From the NCBI GenBank assembly GCA_031291295.1, contig JARLJI010000135.1:1-57991 (forward strand): 57,991 nucleotides of DNA. The letters run 5' to 3'. The position numbers and the translations under genes are program-made. Positions 28,098 to 36,140 of this stretch are shown here, piece after piece (the first letter of the stretch is position 1; each line of letters starts with the position of its first letter). The notes beneath the pieces are model-generated. The model saw only the letters and a program-made list of their open reading frames with translations, had not been told where the DNA came from and ran no database searches. The DNA comes from Rhodoferax sp. Its GTDB lineage: Bacteria > Pseudomonadota > Gammaproteobacteria > Burkholderiales > Burkholderiaceae_C.

Positions 28098-28111
28098 TGT
28101 GAAAAATCACA
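28098..28111. promoter_or_regulatory. TGTGA-N4-TCACA palindrome (CRP/FNR-like)
   Basis: TGTGA-AAAA-TCACA is perfectly symmetric. Half-sites are CRP-like but the 4-base spacer is that of FNR-family sites. It lies 23 bp after the kinase gene and about 50 bp before another palindrome (28147-28164), so it could control a transcript starting in this gap. Confidence 0.35.
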
Positions 28112-28146
28112 ATAATAGGGTGCGGACTTGGCCCGTGCTGTCGTTT

Positions 28147-28267
28147 ATCCCCCAAATAGGGGATGCGCAAATGCAAAAGATTACCTAAAGTTACTGCACT
28201 GCTGTCACAGGAACAAGGGCTCAAGACTCGCAAGAGTTGAACAACGCATTTAAAGAATCCCAACGAC
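28147..28267 (+). ncRNA. Possible small RNA in the 277-base gap after the sensor kinase
   Basis: The gap 28076-28352 holds no protein gene but has: palindrome ATCCCC-CAAATA-GGGGAT (28147-28164); a small hairpin near 28230-28250 (ACTC-GCAA-GAGT); and two tandem terminators at 28268-28312. The terminators lie ~190 bp beyond the kinase stop, further than expected for its mRNA, so a separate short transcript is plausible. The 5' end is not determined and no strong -10/-35 pair is seen. Coordinates are approximate. Confidence 0.3.
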
Positions 28268-28312
28268 GTCCTTCCAAGGACTTTTTAAGCCACCGCAAGG
28301 TGGCTTTTTTTT
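28268..28312 (+). terminator. Tandem rho-independent terminators
   Basis: First: GTCCTT-CC-AAGGAC followed by TTTTT (28268-28286). Second: AAGCCACC-GCAA-GGTGGCTT running into eight T (28287-28312). The second has a GNRA loop and is strong. They end a transcript from the two-component operon or from an RNA in the gap. Confidence 0.88.
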
Positions 28313-28352
28313 GGCTTTCCGACGCAAGCGCACCCAAGTTCACAATAGCGCC

Positions 28353-29348
28353 ATGAAGACACGCTTGACCACCCTTTTCGATCTCTCCGTGCCAATTGCA
28401 CTCGCGCCCATGGCGCTCGCCAGCGGCGGCGCCCTGGCGGCTGCTTGCGCCCGCGCAGGCGCGCTGGGCCTGGTCGGCGGCGGCTACGGCGACCTGGCCT
28501 GGACGCAGCGCGAATACACGCTGGCGCTGCAGGCGGCCGAAACGGCCGCAAACCGGTCCCGCATCGGTTGCGGCTTCATCACCTGGAAGCTGGACGAAGA
28601 CGCCTCGGCGCTGGACTGGCTACTGGACCGGCCGGCCGGCGACAAGCCATGTGCCCTGATGCTGTCGTTCGGCGATCCGCGGCCGTACGCGGCACGCATC
28701 GCGGCCGCCGGCGTCCCGCTCGTGTGCCAGGTGCAGCGCATGGAGCAAGTGCCTCAGGCGATCGAGGCCGGTGCGCGGGTCATCGTCGCGCAGGGCGCCG
28801 AAGCCGGTGGCCACGGCATGAATTCGCTCAATGGCCGGGCCACCATGACGTTCGTCCCCGAGCTCGCCGACTGGCTCGCCGCCCATGCCCCTGACACCCT
28901 GCTGCTGGCCGCGGGCGGCATTGCGGACGGACGCACGCTGGCCGCCGCGCTGGTGCTGGGCGCCGATGGCGCGCTGGTCGGCTCGCGCCTGTGGGCGACA
29001 CGCGAGTGCCTGGCCGCGCAGGGCGCCAAAGATCAGGCGGTGCGAACCAACGGCGACGGCACCGCCCGAAGCGCTATATTTGACATCCTGCGGCGCAAGA
29101 ACTGGCCCGCACCCTACGACTTTCGCGCCATCCGCAACGACCTGCACCGGCAGTGGGAAGAGCGCATCGAGGCGCTACGCGCCGATCCGGCCACTGCTCG
29201 CGCCCGTTACGACGCGGCAGTCAAGGCGGGGGATTTTTCGGCGGCACACGCCACCGTCGGCGAAGCGGTTGGGTTGATCAACGATTGCCCTTCGGCCGAA
29301 GACGTCTTGCAGCGCATGGCGCGTGATGCGGCGGCGCCGTGGCGTTAA
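28353..29348 (+). CDS. Nitronate monooxygenase family flavoprotein
   Basis: 331-residue FMN-binding TIM barrel of the 2-nitropropane dioxygenase/nitronate monooxygenase family, which detoxifies alkyl nitronates such as propionate-3-nitronate. Near the N-terminus PIALAPMALASGGALAAACA, then GALGLVGGGYGD, the central VIVAQGAEAGGHGMN with the conserved His, and LLLAAGGIADGRTLAAALVL plus GADGALVGSRLWA for phosphate binding. Normal length. It stands alone after a strong terminator. Confidence 0.88.
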   Translation: MKTRLTTLFDLSVPIALAPMALASGGALAAACARAGALGLVGGGYGDLAWTQREYTLALQAAETAANRSRIGCGFITWKLDEDASALDWLLDRPAGDKPCALMLSFGDPRPYAARIAAAGVPLVCQVQRMEQVPQAIEAGARVIVAQGAEAGGHGMNSLNGRATMTFVPELADWLAAHAPDTLLLAAGGIADGRTLAAALVLGADGALVGSRLWATRECLAAQGAKDQAVRTNGDGTARSAIFDILRRKNWPAPYDFRAIRNDLHRQWEERIEALRADPATARARYDAAVKAGDFSAAHATVGEAVGLINDCPSAEDVLQRMARDAAAPWR

Positions 29349-29467
29349 GCGACGTCCGGGCAACATCTGCTCACAAGCTTTCCTTGCCCTGGCAAGGCTG
29401 CGACGCACGTGGGACCCCAAAGCACACTGATAATCCAAGCTGCTTTTGAACCGGGAGTTGGCACGAT

Positions 29468-30730
29468 ATGCCGCTTGAACCTGCCGCGATGACACGCCTT
29501 CAAGGACGCTTCGACATTGCGGCGAAATGGGCCCTGGTCGGCGTCTTTTTGAGCTTCCCCGTGGCCCTGGGTCTTGCCAATACCTTGAGCGCCGTGGTGG
29601 TGCTGTGCTGGCTCGCCGCAGGCCATTACCGGCAGCGCTGGCAAGCTATCCGCCGCAACCCCATGGTGCTGCCCGCGTTGCTGCTGTTCGGCCTGATTTT
29701 GCTGGGCACGTTGTACTCCACCGGTGACATGGAGCACATCCGCCTGCATGCCCTGAAATACAGCAAGCTCCTGATCGCCCTGGTTTTTTTATCCCTGCTG
29801 GACGAGGCGCGCTGGCGCCGGTATTGCCTTGGCGCCTTTGCCGCGGCCATGCTCTTCATTCTGGCGTCGGTCTACGCGAGCATCTGGATTCGCCTGCCCT
29901 GGATCGGTTTGCGGGCCAACCCCGCGCAGGCGTTGGGCTGGGGCGTTGACCATACCGTCGTGGGCGACTACATCACGCAGAACGTGATGATGTCTTTCTT
30001 TGCCGTGCTGTGCCTCACGCTGTGCATCGCTGCCCAAAAAAATCGCTGGCGGGGGCTGTGGCTCGCACTGGCGGGGTTGGCCGTGCTCAGCATTACCAAC
30101 CTGTCCCAGGGGCGAACCGGTTATTTCGTCTTGGCGGCCTGCCTGCTGACTTTTGTGCTGACCGCCATCCCCGGACGCCGCCGCTACGCCATGCTGCTGA
30201 TACTGGCCGCCGTACTGGCGGCCGGCTTGCTGAGCTCCAGCACGATGGAGGCGCGTTTTCAAACCGCCTGGGTTGAAATCAAAAACCACAATACCGATAT
30301 TCACACTTCCGTCGGCCATCGGCTTTACAACTACAAGACGGTGCTGGAACTGATCGGGGAGCGGCCCGTGCAAGGCTGGGGAACCGGCTCTTACGACCAC
30401 GAGTCGTGCCGGATTATTGTGAATCCGGCGGAATGCGTTGAATTTGGCTGGCACCCGCACAACCAGTACCTGTTTTTCTGGCTGGAGAACGGTCTGCCGG
30501 GGTTGCTGGCCTACCTGTTCCTGATCTTTCGCCTGGTGTCGTATGGCCGCGCTGCAGCCGCCCCGGATCGCTTTTTGATCCTCGGTTTTGCGTGCGCCCT
30601 GATCGCGGACAGCCTGACCAACTCGCCCCTGTTCAGCGCCCGGGAAAATCATTTCTTCATGTTCATGATGGCTTTGCTGATGGCGGGTCCGATACTCCAG
30701 GGTTCAGGCGAGCCCGGCTCCGGCGCCTGA
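29468..30730 (+). CDS. O-antigen ligase family protein (WaaL-like)
   Basis: 420-residue inner-membrane protein with about 10-12 helices. The large periplasmic loop near residues 275-335 holds HTSVGHRLYNYKTVLELIGE, GWGTGSYDHE and FGWHPHNQYLFFWLENGLPG, the Wzy_C/WaaL signature (H-N-x-Y/F). WaaL joins O-antigen to lipid A-core. Other Wzy_C proteins polymerise glycans or glycosylate pilins, which is possible with a pilin cluster 8 kb away. It converges with two glycosyltransferase genes. The 119-base gap upstream (29349-29467) holds an 8-bp hairpin CCTTGCC-CT-GGCAAGG, otherwise nothing. Confidence 0.87.
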   Translation: MPLEPAAMTRLQGRFDIAAKWALVGVFLSFPVALGLANTLSAVVVLCWLAAGHYRQRWQAIRRNPMVLPALLLFGLILLGTLYSTGDMEHIRLHALKYSKLLIALVFLSLLDEARWRRYCLGAFAAAMLFILASVYASIWIRLPWIGLRANPAQALGWGVDHTVVGDYITQNVMMSFFAVLCLTLCIAAQKNRWRGLWLALAGLAVLSITNLSQGRTGYFVLAACLLTFVLTAIPGRRRYAMLLILAAVLAAGLLSSSTMEARFQTAWVEIKNHNTDIHTSVGHRLYNYKTVLELIGERPVQGWGTGSYDHESCRIIVNPAECVEFGWHPHNQYLFFWLENGLPGLLAYLFLIFRLVSYGRAAAAPDRFLILGFACALIADSLTNSPLFSARENHFFMFMMALLMAGPILQGSGEPGSGA

Positions 30731-30763
30731 AGGCACCAACCTGATCCCTCTGGGGCAACCCGC

Positions 30764-31561
30764 TCAGCGCCCGACCGTGTCCGTCAGGCTCGCGCTGTCA
30801 TAGTGCTGCGCCACGCAGCGGAAAAAACATTCGAGCGCAATGAAATAGCAAAACAGAAAACCCGCGCCGCCGCCCAGAAAGCCCAGCTTGAAGAAATACA
30901 GGCGAATGAAGACGGACACGCCATACACCATCCCGGCCCCGATTCCGCCCGGCTTGCCGGCCCGCGCGCGCTTGGCAGCGCCCAGCATCGCATACTGGGT
31001 CAGCTTCTCCAGGCTGGCGCGCACGGAGTCGCGCGAGTAGTGCAGCAGCGGGGTGCGCAGCGTATGACGCGGCACCGGCTCGCCCGCGAGAACGGCATGT
31101 TCATGCACTGCCCCCTCGAAGCGCTGCAGCAGGTCGCGGGGAAAGAGCCGCTCGACCGGCGCCTGCGACCGAAAGTGCCTGAGTTCGCGCCCGAAGGCCA
31201 CCACACGCCAGCGGATACACCCCACCGCGTGCGCGCCGGACTGCACGGCCGCGCACAGCTCCCGCTGCAGCGCCGGTGTAATTTCCTCATCGGCATCGAG
31301 AAAGAAAATGTAGTCGCCATGGGCATGGGCCAGCAGGTGGTTGCGTTGCACGGCAAAGCCCTGCCAGTCGGCATGGACGAACACCTGCGCGCCCAGGGCG
31401 CGCGCCAGCGCCACGGTGTCGTCGCTGCTACCGCTGTCCACCACGATCAGTTCGTCGGCGAACGCCGCGCTGCGCAGGCAGCGCTCGATCCGCTGCGCCT
31501 CGTTCTTGGTCAGCACCGCGATCGTCAGGCGGGGACGGGCAGTGGTGGCGGAGTCCGTCAT
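30764..31561 (-). CDS. Family 2 glycosyltransferase (WaaE/KdtX-like, LPS core)
   Basis: 265 residues. The GT-A start LTIAVLTKNEAQRIERCLRS and DELIVVDSGSSDDTVALARA bind the nucleotide sugar, and DYIFFLDADEEI holds the DxD motif. The C-terminal part has a hydrophobic membrane-associating tail (FIRLYFFKLGFLGGGAGFLF). This fits the WaaE family that adds a sugar to the inner core of lipopolysaccharide. The start is at MTDSATTARPR (31561); the frame is open further upstream but lacks similarity. It is 46 bp after the other glycosyltransferase. Confidence 0.88.
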   Translation of the reverse strand: MTDSATTARPRLTIAVLTKNEAQRIERCLRSAAFADELIVVDSGSSDDTVALARALGAQVFVHADWQGFAVQRNHLLAHAHGDYIFFLDADEEITPALQRELCAAVQSGAHAVGCIRWRVVAFGRELRHFRSQAPVERLFPRDLLQRFEGAVHEHAVLAGEPVPRHTLRTPLLHYSRDSVRASLEKLTQYAMLGAAKRARAGKPGGIGAGMVYGVSVFIRLYFFKLGFLGGGAGFLFCYFIALECFFRCVAQHYDSASLTDTVGR

Positions 31562-31607
31562 GAAAGGCTGGGAGGATGGGCCACGGCGGTGCGCGCGATG
31601 CGGGAAG

Positions 31608-32519
31608 TCAGGTGGCCGCGGCATCGAGCTGCCAGACACCGCGCAGCCGGCCCCAGGCCCGCGCCAGGTGTTTGGGCGAGAGCAGCAGGGCGCGTGCCAG
31701 CACGTTGAGGCAGGCCGAGCCCATCAGCCGATGCCGCGCCTGCCGTCCCGCTTGCGCGCCAAAATGCTTGTTCACGAAGCGGATTTTCGACTGGGCGTGG
31801 TGAAAACCGCGCCAGTATTCGGCACGCCACGGCCGCGCGCCCCTGACCGATCCGCGCGAAAAATGCACCACCTCAATCCCGGGCAGCACAAGAATTTGCC
31901 CGTGCCGCTGAAACACGCGCAGGCACAGATCCTCATCTTCGTAGTACAGGAAGAAGCGCGCATCGAAACCGGCGCCATCTGCCAGCGTGGCCTTGAGCCG
32001 CGGCAAATTGATCAGCATCACGGCGGCGCAGGCATAGCCCACGTTGAGCGGGCCGTCGGCCGCGCCAGTGCGCGGACGCCACGCGTGCCGTGGCCAGCTG
32101 TAGTTGACTTGCTTGTGGCCCGCGCCATCCACCAGCTGCGGCACCAAAAGGGTCGCCTGGTCCCAGGTGTGGGCAGCCGCCACCAGCGCCGCGATCTCGG
32201 CCGGCGTGATCAGGCAGTCCGGGTTGAGCAAAAGGGCATAGGGCGTGCGGACCCGGGCCAGGCCTTCGTTGTTGGCCACGCCGTAGCCGCGGTTGGCCGG
32301 CAAGCGCAGCAAGGTGGCCGCCGGCAAATGCGTCTGCACGGCCGCACAGGTGTCGTCCTGGCTCGCGTTGTCCACCACGATGACGTGCGGCAGCGCATAC
32401 AAGCCCTGCGCAAGCGCTGCCACGCAGTGGCTGCTGTTGTAGGTCACCACCAGCACGGTAACCTGCGCCAGCAGCGCCTGCTGATCCTTCGGGATGGCAG
32501 CGTCCGCCGGGTCACTCAA
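31608..32519 (-). CDS. Family 2 glycosyltransferase (rhamnosyltransferase-like)
   Basis: 303 residues from TTG 32519, whose TTGA overlaps the stop of the zf-CHCC gene. VTVLVVTYNSSHCVAAL and VIVVDNASQDDTCAAV are the GT2 nucleotide-sugar site, NRGYGVANNEGL and YALLLNPDCLI the DxD-equivalent (NPD) as in rhamnosyl/galactofuranosyl transferases, and FFLYYEDEDLCLRVFQRHG the catalytic ED motif. It probably builds LPS or O-antigen with the neighbouring genes. A longer frame to 32579 runs antisense-free through the zf-CHCC gene but lacks similarity. Confidence 0.85.
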   Translation of the reverse strand: MSDPADAAIPKDQQALLAQVTVLVVTYNSSHCVAALAQGLYALPHVIVVDNASQDDTCAAVQTHLPAATLLRLPANRGYGVANNEGLARVRTPYALLLNPDCLITPAEIAALVAAAHTWDQATLLVPQLVDGAGHKQVNYSWPRHAWRPRTGAADGPLNVGYACAAVMLINLPRLKATLADGAGFDARFFLYYEDEDLCLRVFQRHGQILVLPGIEVVHFSRGSVRGARPWRAEYWRGFHHAQSKIRFVNKHFGAQAGRQARHRLMGSACLNVLARALLLSPKHLARAWGRLRGVWQLDAAAT

Positions 32520-32728
32520 TGGGCATGCCCCGCGGCTTCGCCTTCCTTGAGGCGGTACTCCGTGCCGCAATACGGACATTTGGCCTGCCCGGTCTGGCCC
32601 ACGTCCAGATAGACCCTGGGGTGGCTGTTCCAGATCTTCATGTCGGCCTTGGGGTTGGGGCAGAACACGCCGCCCATGTCGGTCAGGTCCTGGGCCAGCA
32701 ACTCAACCGGTGCGCGATGGTTGCTCAT
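32516..32728 (-). CDS. Zinc-finger (zf-CHCC) protein
   Basis: 70 residues. VFCPNP, NSHPRVYL and AKCPYCGTEYRL supply the C-H-C-C zinc ligands of the zf-CHCC family, which includes relatives of the NDUFS6 subunit of complex I and small bacterial proteins encoded beside ilvE. Start ATG overlaps the ilvE stop by 4 bp and its own stop overlaps the glycosyltransferase start. Cytoplasmic, exact role unknown. Confidence 0.87.
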   Translation of the reverse strand: MSNHRAPVELLAQDLTDMGGVFCPNPKADMKIWNSHPRVYLDVGQTGQAKCPYCGTEYRLKEGEAAGHAH

Positions 32729-33663
32729 ACTTTGGTCAGCCAGTGTGCGTACTTCGGGTTGCGCCCGTTGACGATGTCAAAGAACGCGCTCTGGATTTTC
32801 TCGGTGATGGGGCCGCGGCTGCCGCTGCCGATCTCGATGCGGTCGAGCTCGCGGATCGGCGTGACTTCGGCCGCCGTGCCGGTGAAAAAGGCTTCGTCAG
32901 AGATATACACCTCGTCGCGCGTGATGCGCTTTTGCACCACTTCCAGGCCCAGGTCCTTGCAGATGTGCAGGATGGTGTTGCGCGTGATGCCGTTCAGCGC
33001 GCCGGCAGACAGGTCGGGCGTGTACACCACGCCGCCCTTGACGATAAAGACATTTTCGCCCGAGCCTTCGGACACAAAACCCGAGGCATCGAGCAACAGG
33101 GCCTCGTCGTAGCCGTCATCGGTGGCTTCGGTGTTGGCCAGGATGGAGTTGGTGTAGTTGCTCACCGCCTTGGCCTGCGTCATGGTGATGTTGACGTGGT
33201 GGCGCGTGTAGCTGGAGGTTTTTACGCGGATGCCGCGCGTCATGCCCTCCTCGCCCAGGTAGGCGCCCCAGGCCCAGGCGGCGACCATCACATGGATGTC
33301 ATTGCCCTTGGGCGAGACGCCCAGCTTCTTGTCGCCAATCCAGGTGAGCGGGCGCAGGTAGCAACTCTCCAGCTTATTCTCGCGCACCACGGCTTTTTGC
33401 GCCTCGTTGAGCGCTTCCTTGCCGAAGGGAACCTTCATGCGCAGGATTTTGCAGCTGTTGAGCAGGCGCTCGGTATGCTCTTCAAGCCGGAAGATGGCCG
33501 TGCCATTAACCGTGTTGTAAGCGCGCACGCCTTCAAAAGCCCCGCAGCCATAGTGCAGCGTGTGGGTCAGCACGTGGATCTTGGCGTCACGCCAATTGAC
33601 CATTTCGCCGTCCATCCAGATTTTTCCGTCGCGGTCGGCCATCGAAGAGGGTTGCGGGCTCAT
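32725..33663 (-). CDS. ilvE: Branched-chain amino acid aminotransferase
   Basis: 312-residue class IV PLP enzyme for the last step of valine, leucine and isoleucine synthesis. It has WMDGEMVNWRDAKIHVLTHT, GCGAFEGVRAY, RVKTSSYTRHHVNITMTQAK with the PLP Lys (QAKAVSNYTNS), and FVSEGSGENVFIVKGG with TRNTILHICKDLGLEV for the cofactor phosphate. Length and motifs are standard. First gene of ilvE-zfCHCC-glycosyltransferase, joined by 4-bp overlaps. Confidence 0.96.
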   Translation of the reverse strand: MSPQPSSMADRDGKIWMDGEMVNWRDAKIHVLTHTLHYGCGAFEGVRAYNTVNGTAIFRLEEHTERLLNSCKILRMKVPFGKEALNEAQKAVVRENKLESCYLRPLTWIGDKKLGVSPKGNDIHVMVAAWAWGAYLGEEGMTRGIRVKTSSYTRHHVNITMTQAKAVSNYTNSILANTEATDDGYDEALLLDASGFVSEGSGENVFIVKGGVVYTPDLSAGALNGITRNTILHICKDLGLEVVQKRITRDEVYISDEAFFTGTAAEVTPIRELDRIEIGSGSRGPITEKIQSAFFDIVNGRNPKYAHWLTKV

Positions 33664-33696
33664 GGTGTTTCCTTAAGAGTGTGCGGTGCAGATTTT

Positions 33697-33720
33697 GCAA
33701 AACCCCGATTTTACGGGGCC
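33697..33720 (-). terminator. Terminator of the 144-residue membrane protein gene
   Basis: On the minus strand: CCCCG-TAAAAT-CGGGG followed by TTTTG. The TAA stop codon of the gene is inside the loop, so termination happens directly at the end of the coding region, before the ilvE ribosome site. Confidence 0.65.
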
Positions 33721-34145
33721 GGGCCGGCAGCCATGTCCGCGGGGGCCTCATCGCCCTGCACCGGGCGCACCAGGTCCCACTTCTTCAGCTTGCCGTTGTG
33801 AAACTCGCAGGTGACGTGCGACTGCGTGCCATCGGTCCAGCGGTACAGCTCGGGCTGGGTGTCCTTGGGGCTCTGCAGCGCGCCCAGCGCCCTGGTCATG
33901 GCCACCACATGCAGCAATGTGGCGCCCGGCTTGAGCTTGGCATTCAGCATGACTGCACTGCCCACATAGCCGACCGGCTGGTTCGCCGCTCTTTTGAGGA
34001 CCTGCATCACGCGGTTGAAGTGCAGCAGCAGCCACATGACCATAGCCCCCGTCGCAATCGCCACGCCGGCCCAGCCATAGAAGCGGTAGGCCGCCGCAAC
34101 CAGCACCACACCCGCCACGGGAATCAGGATTCGTTGAAAGTTCAT
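33711..34145 (-). CDS. Conserved membrane-anchored protein of unknown function
   Basis: 144 residues. Two N-terminal hydrophobic segments (LIPVAGVVLVAAAYRFYGWA and VAIATGAMVMWLLLHFNRVM) are followed by a soluble domain, VGSAVMLNAKLKPGATLLHV ... SPKDTQPELYRWTDGTQSHV ... VTCEFHNGKLKKWDLVRP. I recall the same layout in Comamonadaceae relatives but know no function. It lies 65 bp after radA on the same strand. Confidence 0.72.
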   Translation of the reverse strand: MNFQRILIPVAGVVLVAAAYRFYGWAGVAIATGAMVMWLLLHFNRVMQVLKRAANQPVGYVGSAVMLNAKLKPGATLLHVVAMTRALGALQSPKDTQPELYRWTDGTQSHVTCEFHNGKLKKWDLVRPVQGDEAPADMAAGPAP

Positions 34146-34210
34146 CGCCCCATTTTCTCAGGGTTCCCGATCGCGGGACGGTGTGGCAAGTGCTTACGCG
34201 GGCGGGCCGC

Positions 34211-35590
34211 TCAGGCCTGCAGGCTGCGCGCCACGTCGATGGCCTGTTCGATGCGCTCCACCGCATGAATGGTCAGCCCTTCGAAATCTTTCGCACCCTT
34301 CTTCGGCGCATTGGCCTTGGGCACCACCGCCACGCTGAAGCCCAGCTTGGCGGCTTCCCGGAGCCGCTCCTGACCGCGCGGCGCGGGGCGCACCTCGCCC
34401 GCCAGCCCCACTTCGCCAAACGCGATGAAGCCTTTGGGCAGCGATTTGCCGCGCAGGCTGGACGTGATGGCGAGCATCACCGCCAGGTCGGCCGCGGGCT
34501 CGCTGATGCGCACGCCGCCCACAGCATTCACAAACACGTCCTGGTCCATGCAGGCGATGCCCGCGTGGCGGTGCAGCACCGCCAGCAGCATGGCCAGGCG
34601 ATCCCGGTCCAGCCCCACCGACAGGCGCCGCGGGCTCGGGCCGCCACTGTCCACCAGCGCCTGGATTTCAACCAGCATCGGACGCGTGCCCTCCAGCGTG
34701 ACCATGACGCAGCTGCCGGGCACCGGTTCGCTGTGCTGGGACAGGAAAATCGCGCTCGGGTTGGACACGCCCTTGAGGCCCTTCTCGGTCATGGCAAACA
34801 CGCCGATCTCGTTGACCGCGCCAAAGCGGTTCTTGATGGCGCGCACCAGGCGAAAGCTGCTGTGCGTGTCGCCCTCGAAATACAGCACCGTATCCACCAT
34901 GTGCTCGAGCACGCGCGGCCCGGCCAGCGCGCCTTCCTTGGTAACGTGGCCGACCAGCACGATGGCGACGCCCGAAGCCTTGGCCGCGCGCGTCAGGTGC
35001 GCCGCGCATTCGCGCACCTGCGCCACCGAACCGGGAGCCGAGGTGAGCTGGTCCGAATACACCGTTTGAATCGAGTCGATCACCGCGATATCGGGTTGCG
35101 TGGCCTCCAGCGTGGCGAGGATGCGCTCCAGCTGGATCTCGGCCAGCACCTTCACCTGCGAGTGCCCGAGCCCGAGGCGGCGCGAGCGCAACGCCACCTG
35201 GGCGCCGCTTTCCTCGCCCGTCACATACAGGGTGTTCTGCCCGCTGCGCTGCAGTGAATCCAGCGCCTGCAGCAACAACGTGGACTTGCCGATACCGGGG
35301 TCGCCGCCGATCAGCACCACGCCGCCTTCGACCATGCCACCGCCCAGCACGCGATCCAGTTCCTCATGGCCGGTTGGCGTGCGGGCCATGTCGACGGCGT
35401 CGATCTCGCCCAGGGTGGCGACTTCGGCGGTTTTGGCCAGCGAGGCGAACCGGTTCTTGGCCGGCAGCGCACTCTCGGCCACCGACTCTATCAAGGTGTT
35501 CCAGGCGTTGCAGTGCGGGCATTTGCCCAGCCACTTGGGCGTGGTGCCGCCGCATTCGTTGCAGGTGTAAACGGTTTTGTCTTTGGCCAT
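34211..35590 (-). CDS. radA: DNA repair protein RadA
   Basis: 459 residues. The N-terminal C4 zinc finger YTCNECGGTTPKWLGKCPHC is followed by the RecA-like core with Walker A GGDPGIGKSTLLLQ, Walker B VIDSIQTVYSD, and the RadA-specific KNRFG motif (AIKNRFGAVNEIG). The C-terminal Lon-like domain is FVNAVGGVRISEPAADLAV onwards. RadA is a branch-migration motor in homologous recombination. Normal length, single gene, divergent from hpaR. Confidence 0.97.
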   Translation of the reverse strand: MAKDKTVYTCNECGGTTPKWLGKCPHCNAWNTLIESVAESALPAKNRFASLAKTAEVATLGEIDAVDMARTPTGHEELDRVLGGGMVEGGVVLIGGDPGIGKSTLLLQALDSLQRSGQNTLYVTGEESGAQVALRSRRLGLGHSQVKVLAEIQLERILATLEATQPDIAVIDSIQTVYSDQLTSAPGSVAQVRECAAHLTRAAKASGVAIVLVGHVTKEGALAGPRVLEHMVDTVLYFEGDTHSSFRLVRAIKNRFGAVNEIGVFAMTEKGLKGVSNPSAIFLSQHSEPVPGSCVMVTLEGTRPMLVEIQALVDSGGPSPRRLSVGLDRDRLAMLLAVLHRHAGIACMDQDVFVNAVGGVRISEPAADLAVMLAITSSLRGKSLPKGFIAFGEVGLAGEVRPAPRGQERLREAAKLGFSVAVVPKANAPKKGAKDFEGLTIHAVERIEQAIDVARSLQA

Positions 35591-35675
35591 GCGGGGAATA
35601 TAGCTGTACAGGCAGACAGCGCGGGTTTACCCGCATCATCGGTGCATGAGTCGCGCTTGCGGAAATTCCTGAATC

Positions 35676-35691
35676 ATTTAATATATTAAAT
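35676..35691. promoter_or_regulatory. HpaR operator (16-bp perfect palindrome)
   Basis: ATTTAATATATTAAAT is perfectly symmetric and lies 17 bp before the hpaR start codon, followed by AAATTGACA. The AT-rich symmetric form matches MarR-type operators, and the position suggests HpaR represses its own operon by covering the promoter. Confidence 0.7.
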
Positions 35692-35708
35692 AAATTGACA
35701 CTTTCCTG

Positions 35709-36140
35709 ATGAGCACTCCCTTCGTCCATCGCAATCTGCCCCGGCTGCTGCTGCAGGCGCGCGAGTCGGTCATGGCGCACACCCGCCCCAGTCTGCGCGC
35801 GCATGCCTTGAGCGACCAGCAGTGGCGCGTGCTGCGCGTGCTGGGCGAGCACGGCGTGGTCGAAACCGGCCGCGTCGCGCGCGAGGCCTTCATCCTCGGC
35901 CCGAGCCTGACCGGCGTGCTCGCGCGCATGGAGCGCGACGGGCTGATCCGCCGCGAGCGCGACCCTGAAGACCAGCGCCGCACCGTGGTCGAAGCCACGG
36001 CGAAGGGTTTGAGACTGGTGGCCAAACTGTCGCAAACTGTGGAAGCGCATTACGCATGGATGGAGCAATCCTTGGGCAAACAAAAACTGGCGCAGCTGTA
36101 CAAGCTGCTCGATAGCGTGATCGAACTGGAGCAGCCATGA
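35709..36140 (+). CDS. hpaR: Homoprotocatechuate degradation regulator HpaR (MarR family)
   Basis: 143-residue winged-helix repressor. The N-terminus FVHRNLPRLLLQARESVMAH is the HpaR form, LSDQQWRVLRVLGEHGVVET, FILGPSLTGVLARMERDGLI is the recognition helix, and RERDPEDQRRTVVEATAKG the wing. In E. coli, HpaR binds homoprotocatechuate or relatives and derepresses the meta operon. It leads the operon here: the hpaG1 start overlaps its stop (ATGA). The operator palindrome is just upstream. Confidence 0.93.
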   Translation: MSTPFVHRNLPRLLLQARESVMAHTRPSLRAHALSDQQWRVLRVLGEHGVVETGRVAREAFILGPSLTGVLARMERDGLIRRERDPEDQRRTVVEATAKGLRLVAKLSQTVEAHYAWMEQSLGKQKLAQLYKLLDSVIELEQP

